This document shows positions 9,047 through 16,915 of a DNA stretch of 64,000 nucleotides, one piece after another; within the stretch, counting starts at the first letter, position 1, and every line of letters begins with the position of its first letter. Origin of the DNA: Rhizobium sp. NFR03 (GTDB lineage Bacteria > Pseudomonadota > Alphaproteobacteria > Rhizobiales > Rhizobiaceae); assembly GCF_900111275.1 (NCBI RefSeq), contig NZ_FOGR01000004.1, forward strand, positions 310,001 through 374,000. The letters are read 5' to 3'. Both the position numbers and the translations under genes were made by a program. The notes beneath the pieces were generated by a model. The model was not told the origin of the DNA, did not search any database, and worked only from the letters and a program-made list of their open reading frames with translations.

Positions 9047-9125
9047 GGGTCTCTCCTGTGCGCCCTTTTGTGCCGGAGAGCCCGAGCATGCTGCCCCGGC
9101 CCTTCCCGTTTCTCGATGACGAGCG

Positions 9126-10400
9126 TCAGAGCGCGGAGTCCTTGACCTTGGACGCCACGTCGGCGTCGATCCGGGCGAACGCATCATCGACCGGCAATTC
9201 GCCGGCAATCGCCTGACCGATACGGGCAACCAGCGCGCCATAGACCGTATCGGACCAGCGCCACCCCGGCATCTTCAAGGCTTGTTCGGACGTCGTCTTG
9301 GTCGCGTTCACGAAGATGTCGAGGGCCGCCTTGACCTGAGGATCCTGCGTCTTGAAGGCCAGATCGCCCTTGTCGATCACGCCTTTGTGGGCGGGAATGA
9401 ACAGCGTGCGCTCGGAGAACTCCTTCACGACCGCTTCGCTCGCGAGGTAGTCCATCACCTTGGCGACGTCTTTCGGGTTCTTGGTGTACTTGATCGCCAC
9501 CAGCCCTGCGCCGCCCGGCATGCCGGTGCAGGAGGCCGGGCCGCAAGGGCTTCCCGTCGCAACCCAGTCGAAGCCGTTACCGATCTTGGTCGAGAAGTTC
9601 GGGACCTGCCAGGATCCGGAATAATAGAAGGCAAGCTGGGCGTTGATGAAGTCGTCCGCCGCGGCGCGATAGGTCTGACCGGCAGCAGAGACCCAGACAT
9701 CCTTGCTGATGGTGCCGTCCTCCGCCCATCCGACGAACTTGCCGATGAAGTCCTTGGCGCCCTTGTCGAGCGGCGCTGGCTTGCCATCCTCGCCGATATA
9801 GTTTGCGCCATAGGCAATGTTCGGCGCGGAGATGCGGTGGCCGGAGCGGTCGAGCGCCATGGCGAAGGGAATCTTCTGGCTTTCGGCGACTTTCCGTGAC
9901 GCCGCAGCCCAGTCGTCCCAGGTGGCGTCCTTACCCGGAAGATCGACACCCGCCTGCTCGAACAAGGTCTTGTTGGCGAAACCGCCCGTCAGCGTAATCT
10001 GCGTCATGAAGCCGGAGATCTGGTTCGAGCCGTCGGGGCGCATCCAGTCCGCCTGCGCGCCGAAGTTCGTGTCCCAGTAAGCCGCGTCGGCAACGAGAGG
10101 GCGCAGGTCCAGCCAGTGGCGACTGAGGTCCTTCAGCGCGGTCACGCGGGCGATGTCAGGCCCGTTGCCGGCTTCGAGTTGAATGGGCAACTGCTCCTTG
10201 ACGACACCATAGGCAACGTTGTCGATGATCACGTTGATGTCGGGGTTGTCGGCCTTGAAACGGCTGATCAGATCGGCGAGAACCTCGCCTTCGATCCCGT
10301 CCGAATACCACATGATCCGCACGTCGCCGGCGTGAGCGGCGGTCGAGGTTAAAAGGGCGAGCGTGGCGCCCGCCAGAAGCGATCTCAGTGTCATGCGCAT
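9126..10400 (-). CDS. CUT1 sugar ABC transporter periplasmic substrate-binding protein
   Basis: This 424-residue extracellular solute-binding protein (family 1) captures the sugar for the importer. ATG at 10400 follows AAGGAGG and gives a clear Sec signal peptide (MRMTLRSLLAGATLALL...AHA, cleavage about residue 23). The mature chain opens with DVRIMWYSDGIEGEVL, typical of the fold, and carries aromatic residues such as GWRWSD near the C-terminus that could stack on sugars. Its position directly after the 830-residue protein and KduI suggests an unsaturated uronate oligomer as ligand. Confidence 0.92.
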   Translation of the reverse strand: MRMTLRSLLAGATLALLTSTAAHAGDVRIMWYSDGIEGEVLADLISRFKADNPDINVIIDNVAYGVVKEQLPIQLEAGNGPDIARVTALKDLSRHWLDLRPLVADAAYWDTNFGAQADWMRPDGSNQISGFMTQITLTGGFANKTLFEQAGVDLPGKDATWDDWAAASRKVAESQKIPFAMALDRSGHRISAPNIAYGANYIGEDGKPAPLDKGAKDFIGKFVGWAEDGTISKDVWVSAAGQTYRAAADDFINAQLAFYYSGSWQVPNFSTKIGNGFDWVATGSPCGPASCTGMPGGAGLVAIKYTKNPKDVAKVMDYLASEAVVKEFSERTLFIPAHKGVIDKGDLAFKTQDPQVKAALDIFVNATKTTSEQALKMPGWRWSDTVYGALVARIGQAIAGELPVDDAFARIDADVASKVKDSAL

Positions 10401-10449
10401 ATCCTCCTCCTTGTGAAGACGGGCCTCCACCCGTCTGTGATGACGCCGT

Positions 10450-12942
10450 CTAGGATGCGGTTTCGGATGAAAGCATCGTCGCCTCCCCCTTGACGGTATA
10501 GTCCGATCGGGCAAGGCGGCGGCCTTCCGCTTCGACGCTGCCGTCTGCATGAAAATGCACGGTGCCGTAATCGGGATCTTCGATCACAATGGTGCCGTCA
10601 CCCTCTTCGCTGGCTTCGAGCGCTGCAAATCTCGTCTCCACGGTCCTGAGATCTGCGGCACTGCTGACGCGCACGATCCATCGCGTTTTCGTACCGTACT
10701 GGCGAAGCTCAAGCCCGGCCGAGGGACCCTCGGTCACGGGAACGAGGGGCGAGGCCGCCTTCAGCATCACCGCGCCGGAGCCGGATCGCGCCAGAGCGAT
10801 GTGGCCGGAAACGGTGGATTCGTCGAACTCTGCGACGGGGAACCAGGCGTGCGTGAAGCCCGGTTGCTCCTCATTGACCGTGAACTCCAGAATGGCGAGA
10901 CCGCGATACTGCTGGGTGCGGGCAATCGTTCCGCAGCCGCCCCAGTAGGACGGGCGACCGTAGCCGAACTGGATCGTTTCACCGGGATGATTGATCCAGA
11001 TCGCGGCCTCGGGCGTCTCTCCGATGCGCAGATGCAGGATCGTCTCCTGATAGCCCCATTCGTTCCAGCGGTAATGCGCTGCGGAACCCATGGCGAAATC
11101 GGCGCTCTTGTAGTGGTAGAGCGCGGCGAAGGCGTTCTCGCCTTGCGCAAAGCGCCACTCCTGATGTTCCTCACGCCGATGGTTTGCGATGTCGGCCAGT
11201 TCTGGCGGTATGACCAGCCCGTGGTCGCGCAGGCAGACGGCGAGTTGCGGCAGAGCATGCACCCGTCGCCCATACCAGCCGCGGCCCCAGAGGAGACGGG
11301 CAACGCCCGAAAGCTCCAGCGAGCGTCCGGCGCACAGCGTGTGCTCGTAGGATCGCCCCTGAGCCGCGGTGACCATGCCGTGATGGGCGGAGCGGGCGAT
11401 GATCTCGCAGAGGCGCACGATGCCGGCCTTGGCGCGGTTTGCGATATCCTCGTGCGGTGAAAGCGCGGCCAGCGCCGTCAGCCCCTTGAGATCGATCGGG
11501 AAATACGGCGCCGAATTGAACTCAGCCATTTCCCAGTGTTCAAAATGATCGAGCCATGTGCGGACACGGGCAGCGCCGACGGCGCTCTGTTCCGCGCCTT
11601 TGCGGCCGGAGCGTGTAAAAGTCGCGTCCGGCAACAGCGCGCCACCCAGATAGGCACAGGTGTGAAAAAGCAGAGCGTGGTTCTCGGAGAAGTACCACTG
11701 CACGTCATTGCCCGGCTCGTCCATCCAGAAGCGGTAGTTGAGGATCGCGGCGTCGATACGGTCGCGAAGGCCCGCCTCGATATCGGCGCCCCAGACGGTT
11801 CGCGACCAGATCAGCGGCACGAGCGAGAAATCGGCGCAGTCGTGGCAATCCTCGATCGAGGGCAGGATCTCGGCGATCATGGCGTCAGTCTCCGCCCCGC
11901 CCCGACCGCTGGCAAGACGGGCAAAAGCGCGCACGGTGTCGCGTTCGGAGTCCTGCGAAATCGCGTCGAGTGTTTCCGTGATGCGGTCTTTCAGAGCAGC
12001 CGGTGCGTCGCCCTGCCGTTCGGCGTGGCAGATTTCGACGCCGAGCGAACGCGCCGCCACGAAGCCGCCGGCGTCGAGCGTGATGCGGAAGTGCCGGAAA
12101 TCGGCGGGCGCGCTTTCCGCCTGGCCGATCAGCAGCGTGGTTTCGCCGGCCTTCAGCTTGAAATCGAAGTCGAAGCGTTCGCGCGACATGAAATCGCCCT
12201 CGATGGCGACGTTCACATCGACATCCAGCGCGAGCGGTTCTGCCAGACACAAGGTGATGTCGCCGCCGAAATAGTGCGGGCGGTCGAGATGCATGCCGTC
12301 GAGAGCGGCCTCCAGGCTTTCGGCAACCACGCCCGGCACCGGAACAGGAACGCAGACACGGGCCGCCGGACCGGAGAGATAATCCATCTGATAGAAATAG
12401 CGGGCGTCGCGCTCGGCCAGATCGTCGAAGAACAGCGTGATCTCGTTACGGCCCTCGACCAGCGGCAAGGCGAAATCCTGTTTGACCTCCAGATTGCGGC
12501 TGTAGGGCGCCATCCAGCCGATTTCCTCGCCGTTCAGCCAGAGAACGGCGCCGCCGCAGGTGCCCAGCCGAATGCTCGCCATGCCCGCGACGTCTGCGTC
12601 GATGGTCGTTCTGGCCCATGTGGCAAGCCGGGTGGGCCGAAACCAGAAGCCGGAGAGATCGAGGCGCGGCGAGCCGAAAGGCAGCCACCAGCGCGTGCCG
12701 TCGAACGTACCGCGCACGTCTGGGCGCTTACCGCGATAGGTGTCAGCGAAGATGGTGCGGCAGGGATATTCATGCGGAATGAAGTTCTTGACCTTCGTCA
12801 GGAAGAAGAACGGATCCATCTCGCCCTTCATGGGCATGTCGGGAACGTCGAAACGCGCCTCTTCCGTCCTGCCGACCTGCCAGTAGCAAATGGCGGCACC
12901 CGGCTGAAGAGGCTTTTCAATCCAGTGGGTTTGCGTGCTCAT
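10450..12942 (-). CDS. uncharacterised 830-residue protein of the uronate operon, candidate carbohydrate-active enzyme
   Basis: I do not recognise this family. There is no signal peptide, so it is probably cytoplasmic. An N-terminal beta-rich part (to about residue 200) includes a galactose-binding-like stretch (GGAVLWLNGEEIGW) of the sort found ahead of rhamnosidases and GH2 enzymes. A helical middle (about 310-610) contains WYFSENHALLFHTCAYLGGAL and GRSYEHTLCAGRSLELSG, suggestive of an alpha/alpha toroid. A beta-sandwich-like C-terminal third begins with an aromatic-rich stretch (AHYRWNEWGYQET; PSYWGGCG). It overlaps kduI by 4 bp and sits 49 bp before the binding-protein gene, so it is co-transcribed with them. 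A lyase or hydrolase acting on imported unsaturated oligosaccharides is my inference; catalytic residues cannot be assigned. Confidence 0.85.
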   Translation of the reverse strand: MSTQTHWIEKPLQPGAAICYWQVGRTEEARFDVPDMPMKGEMDPFFFLTKVKNFIPHEYPCRTIFADTYRGKRPDVRGTFDGTRWWLPFGSPRLDLSGFWFRPTRLATWARTTIDADVAGMASIRLGTCGGAVLWLNGEEIGWMAPYSRNLEVKQDFALPLVEGRNEITLFFDDLAERDARYFYQMDYLSGPAARVCVPVPVPGVVAESLEAALDGMHLDRPHYFGGDITLCLAEPLALDVDVNVAIEGDFMSRERFDFDFKLKAGETTLLIGQAESAPADFRHFRITLDAGGFVAARSLGVEICHAERQGDAPAALKDRITETLDAISQDSERDTVRAFARLASGRGGAETDAMIAEILPSIEDCHDCADFSLVPLIWSRTVWGADIEAGLRDRIDAAILNYRFWMDEPGNDVQWYFSENHALLFHTCAYLGGALLPDATFTRSGRKGAEQSAVGAARVRTWLDHFEHWEMAEFNSAPYFPIDLKGLTALAALSPHEDIANRAKAGIVRLCEIIARSAHHGMVTAAQGRSYEHTLCAGRSLELSGVARLLWGRGWYGRRVHALPQLAVCLRDHGLVIPPELADIANHRREEHQEWRFAQGENAFAALYHYKSADFAMGSAAHYRWNEWGYQETILHLRIGETPEAAIWINHPGETIQFGYGRPSYWGGCGTIARTQQYRGLAILEFTVNEEQPGFTHAWFPVAEFDESTVSGHIALARSGSGAVMLKAASPLVPVTEGPSAGLELRQYGTKTRWIVRVSSAADLRTVETRFAALEASEEGDGTIVIEDPDYGTVHFHADGSVEAEGRRLARSDYTVKGEATMLSSETAS

Positions 12943-13775
12943 TTCAGATCCGCCAGTGCTACGGGGGAGACGTCGTTATATTCCTGATTTTCACCGGTCA
13001 TGCCCCAGACGAAGGCATAGGGACCCGTCCCCGCGCCCATATGAATGGACCAGGCGGGCGAGATGAGCGCCTGAAGATCGGCCACCACGAGATGGCGTGT
13101 TTCTTCCGGGCGGCCCATCAGGTGAATGACGCGGTCTTCAGGTGCAAGGTCGAAATAGCAGTAAGCCTCCATCCGCCGCTCGTGGAGATGCGGCGGCATG
13201 GTGTTCCAGACGCTGCCTTCGGCAAGATCCGTTATGCCCATGAGCAGCAGGCAGGATGGCGATACTTCCGGATGGATATACATCCTGAGCTGCCGCACAT
13301 TGGAGCGCTTTGCATCGCCAAGCGAAAGCAGCTTGGAGTCCGCGGCCCTGATCAGCCGGTGCGGCAGATCCGCACCCGCCGGAACCGAATTCATATAGAA
13401 GCGGGCCGGAGCATTCGGATCGCGACTTGCGACGACGATCTCGCGCGCGCCGCGCCCGATATAGAGCACGTCGCGATTATCGAGCGCGAAGCTCTCGCCG
13501 TCGACGGAGATCGTGCCGGAGCCGCCGAGATTGGCAACGCCCATTTCCCGCGCCGACAGGAGAAACGGCGTGCCGATCTCCTCGCCGGCGCCGAAGGCGA
13601 TCGGTTCACCGGTGGGAACCGCGCCGCCGACGATCAGGCGATCGACATGCGTGTAGGTCAACTGCATCTTGCCCGGCTGGAACAGGTCTTCCATCAGGAA
13701 CTCCGCCCGCAGCCGCGCGGTATCGTAGCTCTTCGTATCGGTTGGACCGGCTCCGTAGAGAATGTTCATCGTCAT
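12939..13775 (-). CDS. kduI: 5-dehydro-4-deoxy-D-glucuronate isomerase (4-deoxy-L-threo-5-hexosulose-uronate ketol-isomerase)
   Basis: This 278-residue cupin-like isomerase converts 4-deoxy-L-threo-5-hexosulose uronate, released from unsaturated uronides, to 3-deoxy-D-glycero-2,5-hexodiulosonate. Candidate zinc ligands are visible at His196 and His198 (PPHLHERRMEAY), Glu203 and His245, the same numbers I recall for Escherichia coli KduI, and the length matches. It overlaps the GH105 gene upstream and the 830-residue gene downstream by 4 bp each, indicating tight co-translation. The product is the substrate of KduD at the end of the operon. Confidence 0.97.
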   Translation of the reverse strand: MTMNILYGAGPTDTKSYDTARLRAEFLMEDLFQPGKMQLTYTHVDRLIVGGAVPTGEPIAFGAGEEIGTPFLLSAREMGVANLGGSGTISVDGESFALDNRDVLYIGRGAREIVVASRDPNAPARFYMNSVPAGADLPHRLIRAADSKLLSLGDAKRSNVRQLRMYIHPEVSPSCLLLMGITDLAEGSVWNTMPPHLHERRMEAYCYFDLAPEDRVIHLMGRPEETRHLVVADLQALISPAWSIHMGAGTGPYAFVWGMTGENQEYNDVSPVALADLK

Positions 13776-14872
13776 GACGTCTGGTCTCCGGTTTCGACGT
13801 GCCGCAGTGCCTCGGACAGGCAGAGAATGGCGAGCGCCTGCCCGTATCCCGTCGGCTGGATGGGAATATCCCGGTAAAATTGAAGGTCGTGGCCCATGCG
13901 GGTTCCGTAGGACACGTTGAGCACGGTGCCGCTCTCGTCGATATTGTCGAGGACCGCCTGCACCGCCCGCAGGCCGGCCTCCTTCCAGCCCGGCGTACCC
14001 AGTCCCAGTCGGTAGCCCTTGAGAAGGCCGTAGCCGATGCCGGCCGTGGCGGAGATCTCCTCATAGGAGCCTTCATCGTCGAGCAGCGTCCGCCAGGCGC
14101 CCGACCGCGCCTGCAACGGCAGGAGGGCATTCACCTGCGCAACGAGCACACCGAGCAGATACGTCTTCACCGGCTGCGGCATCTCGGCGAGATCGAAAAG
14201 GTCCAGCATGCCGGCCGTGATCCAGGCATTGCCCCGCGCCCAGCGTGCCTCCGCGAAGTTATGCCGTCCGTCGAACGTCCATCCATGGAACCAGAGCCCG
14301 GTTTTGGTGTCGGCGAGGTAGCGGGTGTGGACGAGAAATTGAAGGGCCGCCTCATCGGTCAGCTCCTTGCGGCCGCTTGCCTGTCCGTAGGAGGCAAGGA
14401 ACAAGGCGACCATGTAGAGCGTGTCGTCCCAGAGTTCGTTGTCGTTGACCTTATCGGAAACGTGATGCTCGAAGGCGCCTTCGGACGTCCGGCCCATTTC
14501 GGCAATCACGCGGCTTGCCCATTCGTCCAGCGGCTTTTCCCAGCGCGGATCGCGAGTCTCGTTCCAGAGCACGGAAAGCCCCAACATGGGCGCCGTGGTG
14601 TTGACGTTGAGAAGGGGCAGACCGGCAGCGAGCCGCTTTTCATACCATCCTTCGATGAGAAGCTTGAGATCGTCGCGGCCCGTGAACTGCCAGAGACGGA
14701 CGAGACCGTAAAGCCCGACGCCCTGCGGCCATTCCCAGCTGTCGAACGAGATGTAATCGCCAGCCGTGCCATCCAGGTTCGGCTCATCGAAGCGACCGTC
14801 GTGGCGCAGGCCGGTCATGCCCGCAACGATCAGGTCGAGCTTCGCACGGATCTCTCCTGCGGATAGCAGCAT
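13772..14872 (-). CDS. GH105/GH88-type unsaturated glucuronyl or rhamnogalacturonyl hydrolase
   Basis: This 366-residue (alpha/alpha)6-barrel enzyme is expected to remove the 4,5-unsaturated uronic acid from the non-reducing end of lyase-generated oligosaccharides by a hydration mechanism. Family features include SFDSWEWPQGVGLYG near residue 42, NDNELWDDTLYMV at 143-155 with the likely catalytic Asp at 149 or 150 (YteR uses Asp143), and ARWARGNAWITAG. ATG at 14872 follows GAGGAG; a longer frame upstream runs into the promoter. No signal peptide is present, so it acts in the cytoplasm after import. It is the first gene of the operon and divergent from the LacI regulator. Confidence 0.9.
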   Translation of the reverse strand: MLLSAGEIRAKLDLIVAGMTGLRHDGRFDEPNLDGTAGDYISFDSWEWPQGVGLYGLVRLWQFTGRDDLKLLIEGWYEKRLAAGLPLLNVNTTAPMLGLSVLWNETRDPRWEKPLDEWASRVIAEMGRTSEGAFEHHVSDKVNDNELWDDTLYMVALFLASYGQASGRKELTDEAALQFLVHTRYLADTKTGLWFHGWTFDGRHNFAEARWARGNAWITAGMLDLFDLAEMPQPVKTYLLGVLVAQVNALLPLQARSGAWRTLLDDEGSYEEISATAGIGYGLLKGYRLGLGTPGWKEAGLRAVQAVLDNIDESGTVLNVSYGTRMGHDLQFYRDIPIQPTGYGQALAILCLSEALRHVETGDQTS

Positions 14873-14955
14873 GGTGTTGTCTCCTCTCCCCCGGACGGTT
14901 TGGAACCGACCGGCCGTTCCGCTTCTCCCGAGCGGTGAGCTGATGAAATCACTCT

Positions 14956-14968
14956 CGCAAAGTTTGCG
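14956..14968. promoter_or_regulatory. candidate LacI-family operator between the GH105 and regulator genes
   Basis: CGCAAAGTTTGCG is a perfect 13-bp inverted repeat about a central G. It lies in the 143-bp divergent intergenic region, 84 bp from the GH105 start and 48 bp from the regulator start. Odd-centred palindromes of this size suit LacI-type dimers. Binding is inferred from position and symmetry. Confidence 0.5.
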
Positions 14969-15015
14969 CAATCTGAAAATTTTTTGCAGTATGCGGTCTC
15001 AAGGAGAACGCGCTC

Positions 15016-16098
15016 ATGGCTATATCGCCCCTGCCCGGTAAACGCGGAACCAGAAGCCGCCGTGTGCGGCTTGAGGATATCGCCGAAAAGGTAGGCGTCT
15101 CGCTCAGCACTGTTTCGCGCGCGCTATCCGGCGAAAAGGGCGTGCGCGCCGACATCCGCGAGCGCATTCTGGAGGCGGCGAGAACGGCGAATTACGTGGT
15201 CCCGACACCGATTGCTGGCAAGAAGGTCATTCTCGCGGCATCGAGTGCGGCGATGATCGACTATGTCCGCAACCAGTTCACGCTGTACGTTCTGGAAGGA
15301 CTGCGCGACCGGGCACAGGCACTTGGTCTGGAAATCGTCACGCGGTCGGTAGCCGGCCAGGCCGAGGAAAGAACGATGCTGGACGAGGCCGCAGCCGATC
15401 CGGATGTGCTGGGCCTTCTCTTCCTCACCGTCGATGACGAAGCCATGCTTGCCGCCACCCGCGCATTTGCCAAGCCTGTCGTGATGATCAACGGGGACGA
15501 TCCGCTGATGCGCCTGTCAAGCGTAACGCCGTGCAATCGCTCCGCAGCGCGACTTGCCGCCGAGCACCTGATTGGTCTCGGTCACGAACGCATTCTCTTC
15601 CTGATGCGGCCCGGCCGCCATACGATCGAGCGCCGTCGCGAAGGTTGGCGTGATGCGTTCCTTCACAGAAACCTTGCCTGTCCGGATGATCTCGTGGTGC
15701 TCGTGGACGACTGGCTCCCCAATCTCGCAGCCCAAGCTATCGCGGCGCGCATCAGGGAGAATGGGCTGGACTTCTCCGCAATTCTCGCGGCCGGGGACAG
15801 TCTTGCCGTTGGCGCCATGACAGGCCTTCAGGAACAAGGCTACTCGGTACCTGCGGATGTCTCCGTCATGGGCATAGACGATCTGCCCCAGGCAGCATTC
15901 GTCCATCCGCCGTTGACGACCATGCATATTCCCATGCGCGAACTCGGCTCCGTCGCGCTCGACCTCCTGCGCGACAGTATTACAGGCTCCCCCATGCCCG
16001 CCCGGCGGATCGAACTGGCCTGCCATCTCGTCGAACGCGCATCCGTGACAGGCAGGACATCTGTTTCCACTTCGTCGCTCGGCTCTCGCCGCGTCTAG
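15016..16098 (+). CDS. LacI-family regulator of the uronate operon
   Basis: This 360-residue transcription factor has the LacI helix-turn-helix at about residues 17-65 (LEDIAEKVGVSLSTVSRALS) and a periplasmic-binding-like effector domain from about 70. ATG at 15016 follows AAGGAG. The arrangement, head-to-head with GH105-KduI-ABC-KduD, implies that it controls that operon and itself, probably as a repressor released by a uronate intermediate. The hinge helix lacks the usual LAxxL pattern (TANYVVPTPIAGKK), as in several rhizobial LacI members. The effector is unknown. Confidence 0.9.
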   Translation: MAISPLPGKRGTRSRRVRLEDIAEKVGVSLSTVSRALSGEKGVRADIRERILEAARTANYVVPTPIAGKKVILAASSAAMIDYVRNQFTLYVLEGLRDRAQALGLEIVTRSVAGQAEERTMLDEAAADPDVLGLLFLTVDDEAMLAATRAFAKPVVMINGDDPLMRLSSVTPCNRSAARLAAEHLIGLGHERILFLMRPGRHTIERRREGWRDAFLHRNLACPDDLVVLVDDWLPNLAAQAIAARIRENGLDFSAILAAGDSLAVGAMTGLQEQGYSVPADVSVMGIDDLPQAAFVHPPLTTMHIPMRELGSVALDLLRDSITGSPMPARRIELACHLVERASVTGRTSVSTSSLGSRRV

Positions 16099-16208
16099 AT
16101 CGCCCTTTTCGGACCTTGGCATTATATCCAAAACCCGAGCTTGCGCCCGTCAACAACGACTAGGTCGCTCAACTTCAGTTCTTTTTCTGACATCCGCGAC
16201 ACAGCCGC

Positions 16209-16226
16209 ATAGACAGACCTGTATAT
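16209..16226. promoter_or_regulatory. candidate TetR operator upstream of the TetR gene
   Basis: ATAGACAGACCTGTATAT has two-fold symmetry (ATA-ACAG-NN-CTGT-TAT). It lies about 70 bp upstream of the TetR start. A second AGTCTGTCTAT half is at 16253-16263, so ATAGACAGAC (16209-16218) also pairs perfectly with GTCTGTCTAT (16254-16263). A near-identical palindrome occurs upstream of the dehydrogenase at 44375. Confidence 0.5.
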
Positions 16227-16291
16227 ATTTGAAATCCGAAGATATACGGAGTAGTCTGTCTATGTACATATGCTGAACTGAGGTGACGGAA

Positions 16292-16915
16292 ATGCAGAGG
16301 CGCAGCGAGCTTGTTTTTGCGGATGTGGATGGAAAGTCGCTCGATGCCCTCGCACCGCGAGAACGCATCCTGAAGACTGCATCGGACCTGTTTTACCGGC
16401 TCAGCATCAACTCTGTCGGGATAGACCGGATCATCGCCGAGAGCGGCGTGGCGAAGATGACTTTTTACAAGCACTTCCCCTCGAAGGCCACCCTCATCGC
16501 GAGCTACTTGCGTCACCAGAAAGCCATGTGGTTCCAGATGCTTGCGACCGCGACAGAAGAGCCTGGCCTATCATCGACCGGGCGCGTTCTGGCGATTTTC
16601 GATGCGATCGATGGACCGCTGCGGGCACCCACTTTCCGCGGGTGCTCAATCACGAGAGGACTGGCAGAATTCGGACCCGAGGCAAATACGCCGGAGGTGC
16701 AGGCGACGATTGCGGAGTATTTCGCGGAACTCCATGAATTCGTAGCATCGCTCATCAAGCCGCTCGACTTAGACAATCCCGAGCGAGCCGTCGTCCAGAT
16801 TCTATCGCTTGTTCAGGGTTCGTTTGTGATGGCCCAATCCCTTCCCGGTCTTGGAATTGTCGAGGCGAACCGTGAGGCAGCCGAACTGCTATTGGAGCAT
16901 GCCTTATCGGAATGA
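16292..16915 (+). CDS. TetR/AcrR-family transcriptional regulator
   Basis: This 207-residue regulator has an N-terminal TetR helix-turn-helix (about residues 20-60, GIDRIIAESGVAKMTFYKHF) and a C-terminal ligand domain containing GCSITRGLAEFG. I choose ATG 16292 over GTG 16283 because GAGG is eight bases upstream. Its 3' end overlaps the convergent malic enzyme gene by 12 bp. Neighbouring genes do not suggest a target, but the palindrome upstream recurs before the short-chain dehydrogenase at 44375, which makes that gene a candidate target. The ligand is unknown. Confidence 0.88.
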   Translation: MQRRSELVFADVDGKSLDALAPRERILKTASDLFYRLSINSVGIDRIIAESGVAKMTFYKHFPSKATLIASYLRHQKAMWFQMLATATEEPGLSSTGRVLAIFDAIDGPLRAPTFRGCSITRGLAEFGPEANTPEVQATIAEYFAELHEFVASLIKPLDLDNPERAVVQILSLVQGSFVMAQSLPGLGIVEANREAAELLLEHALSE

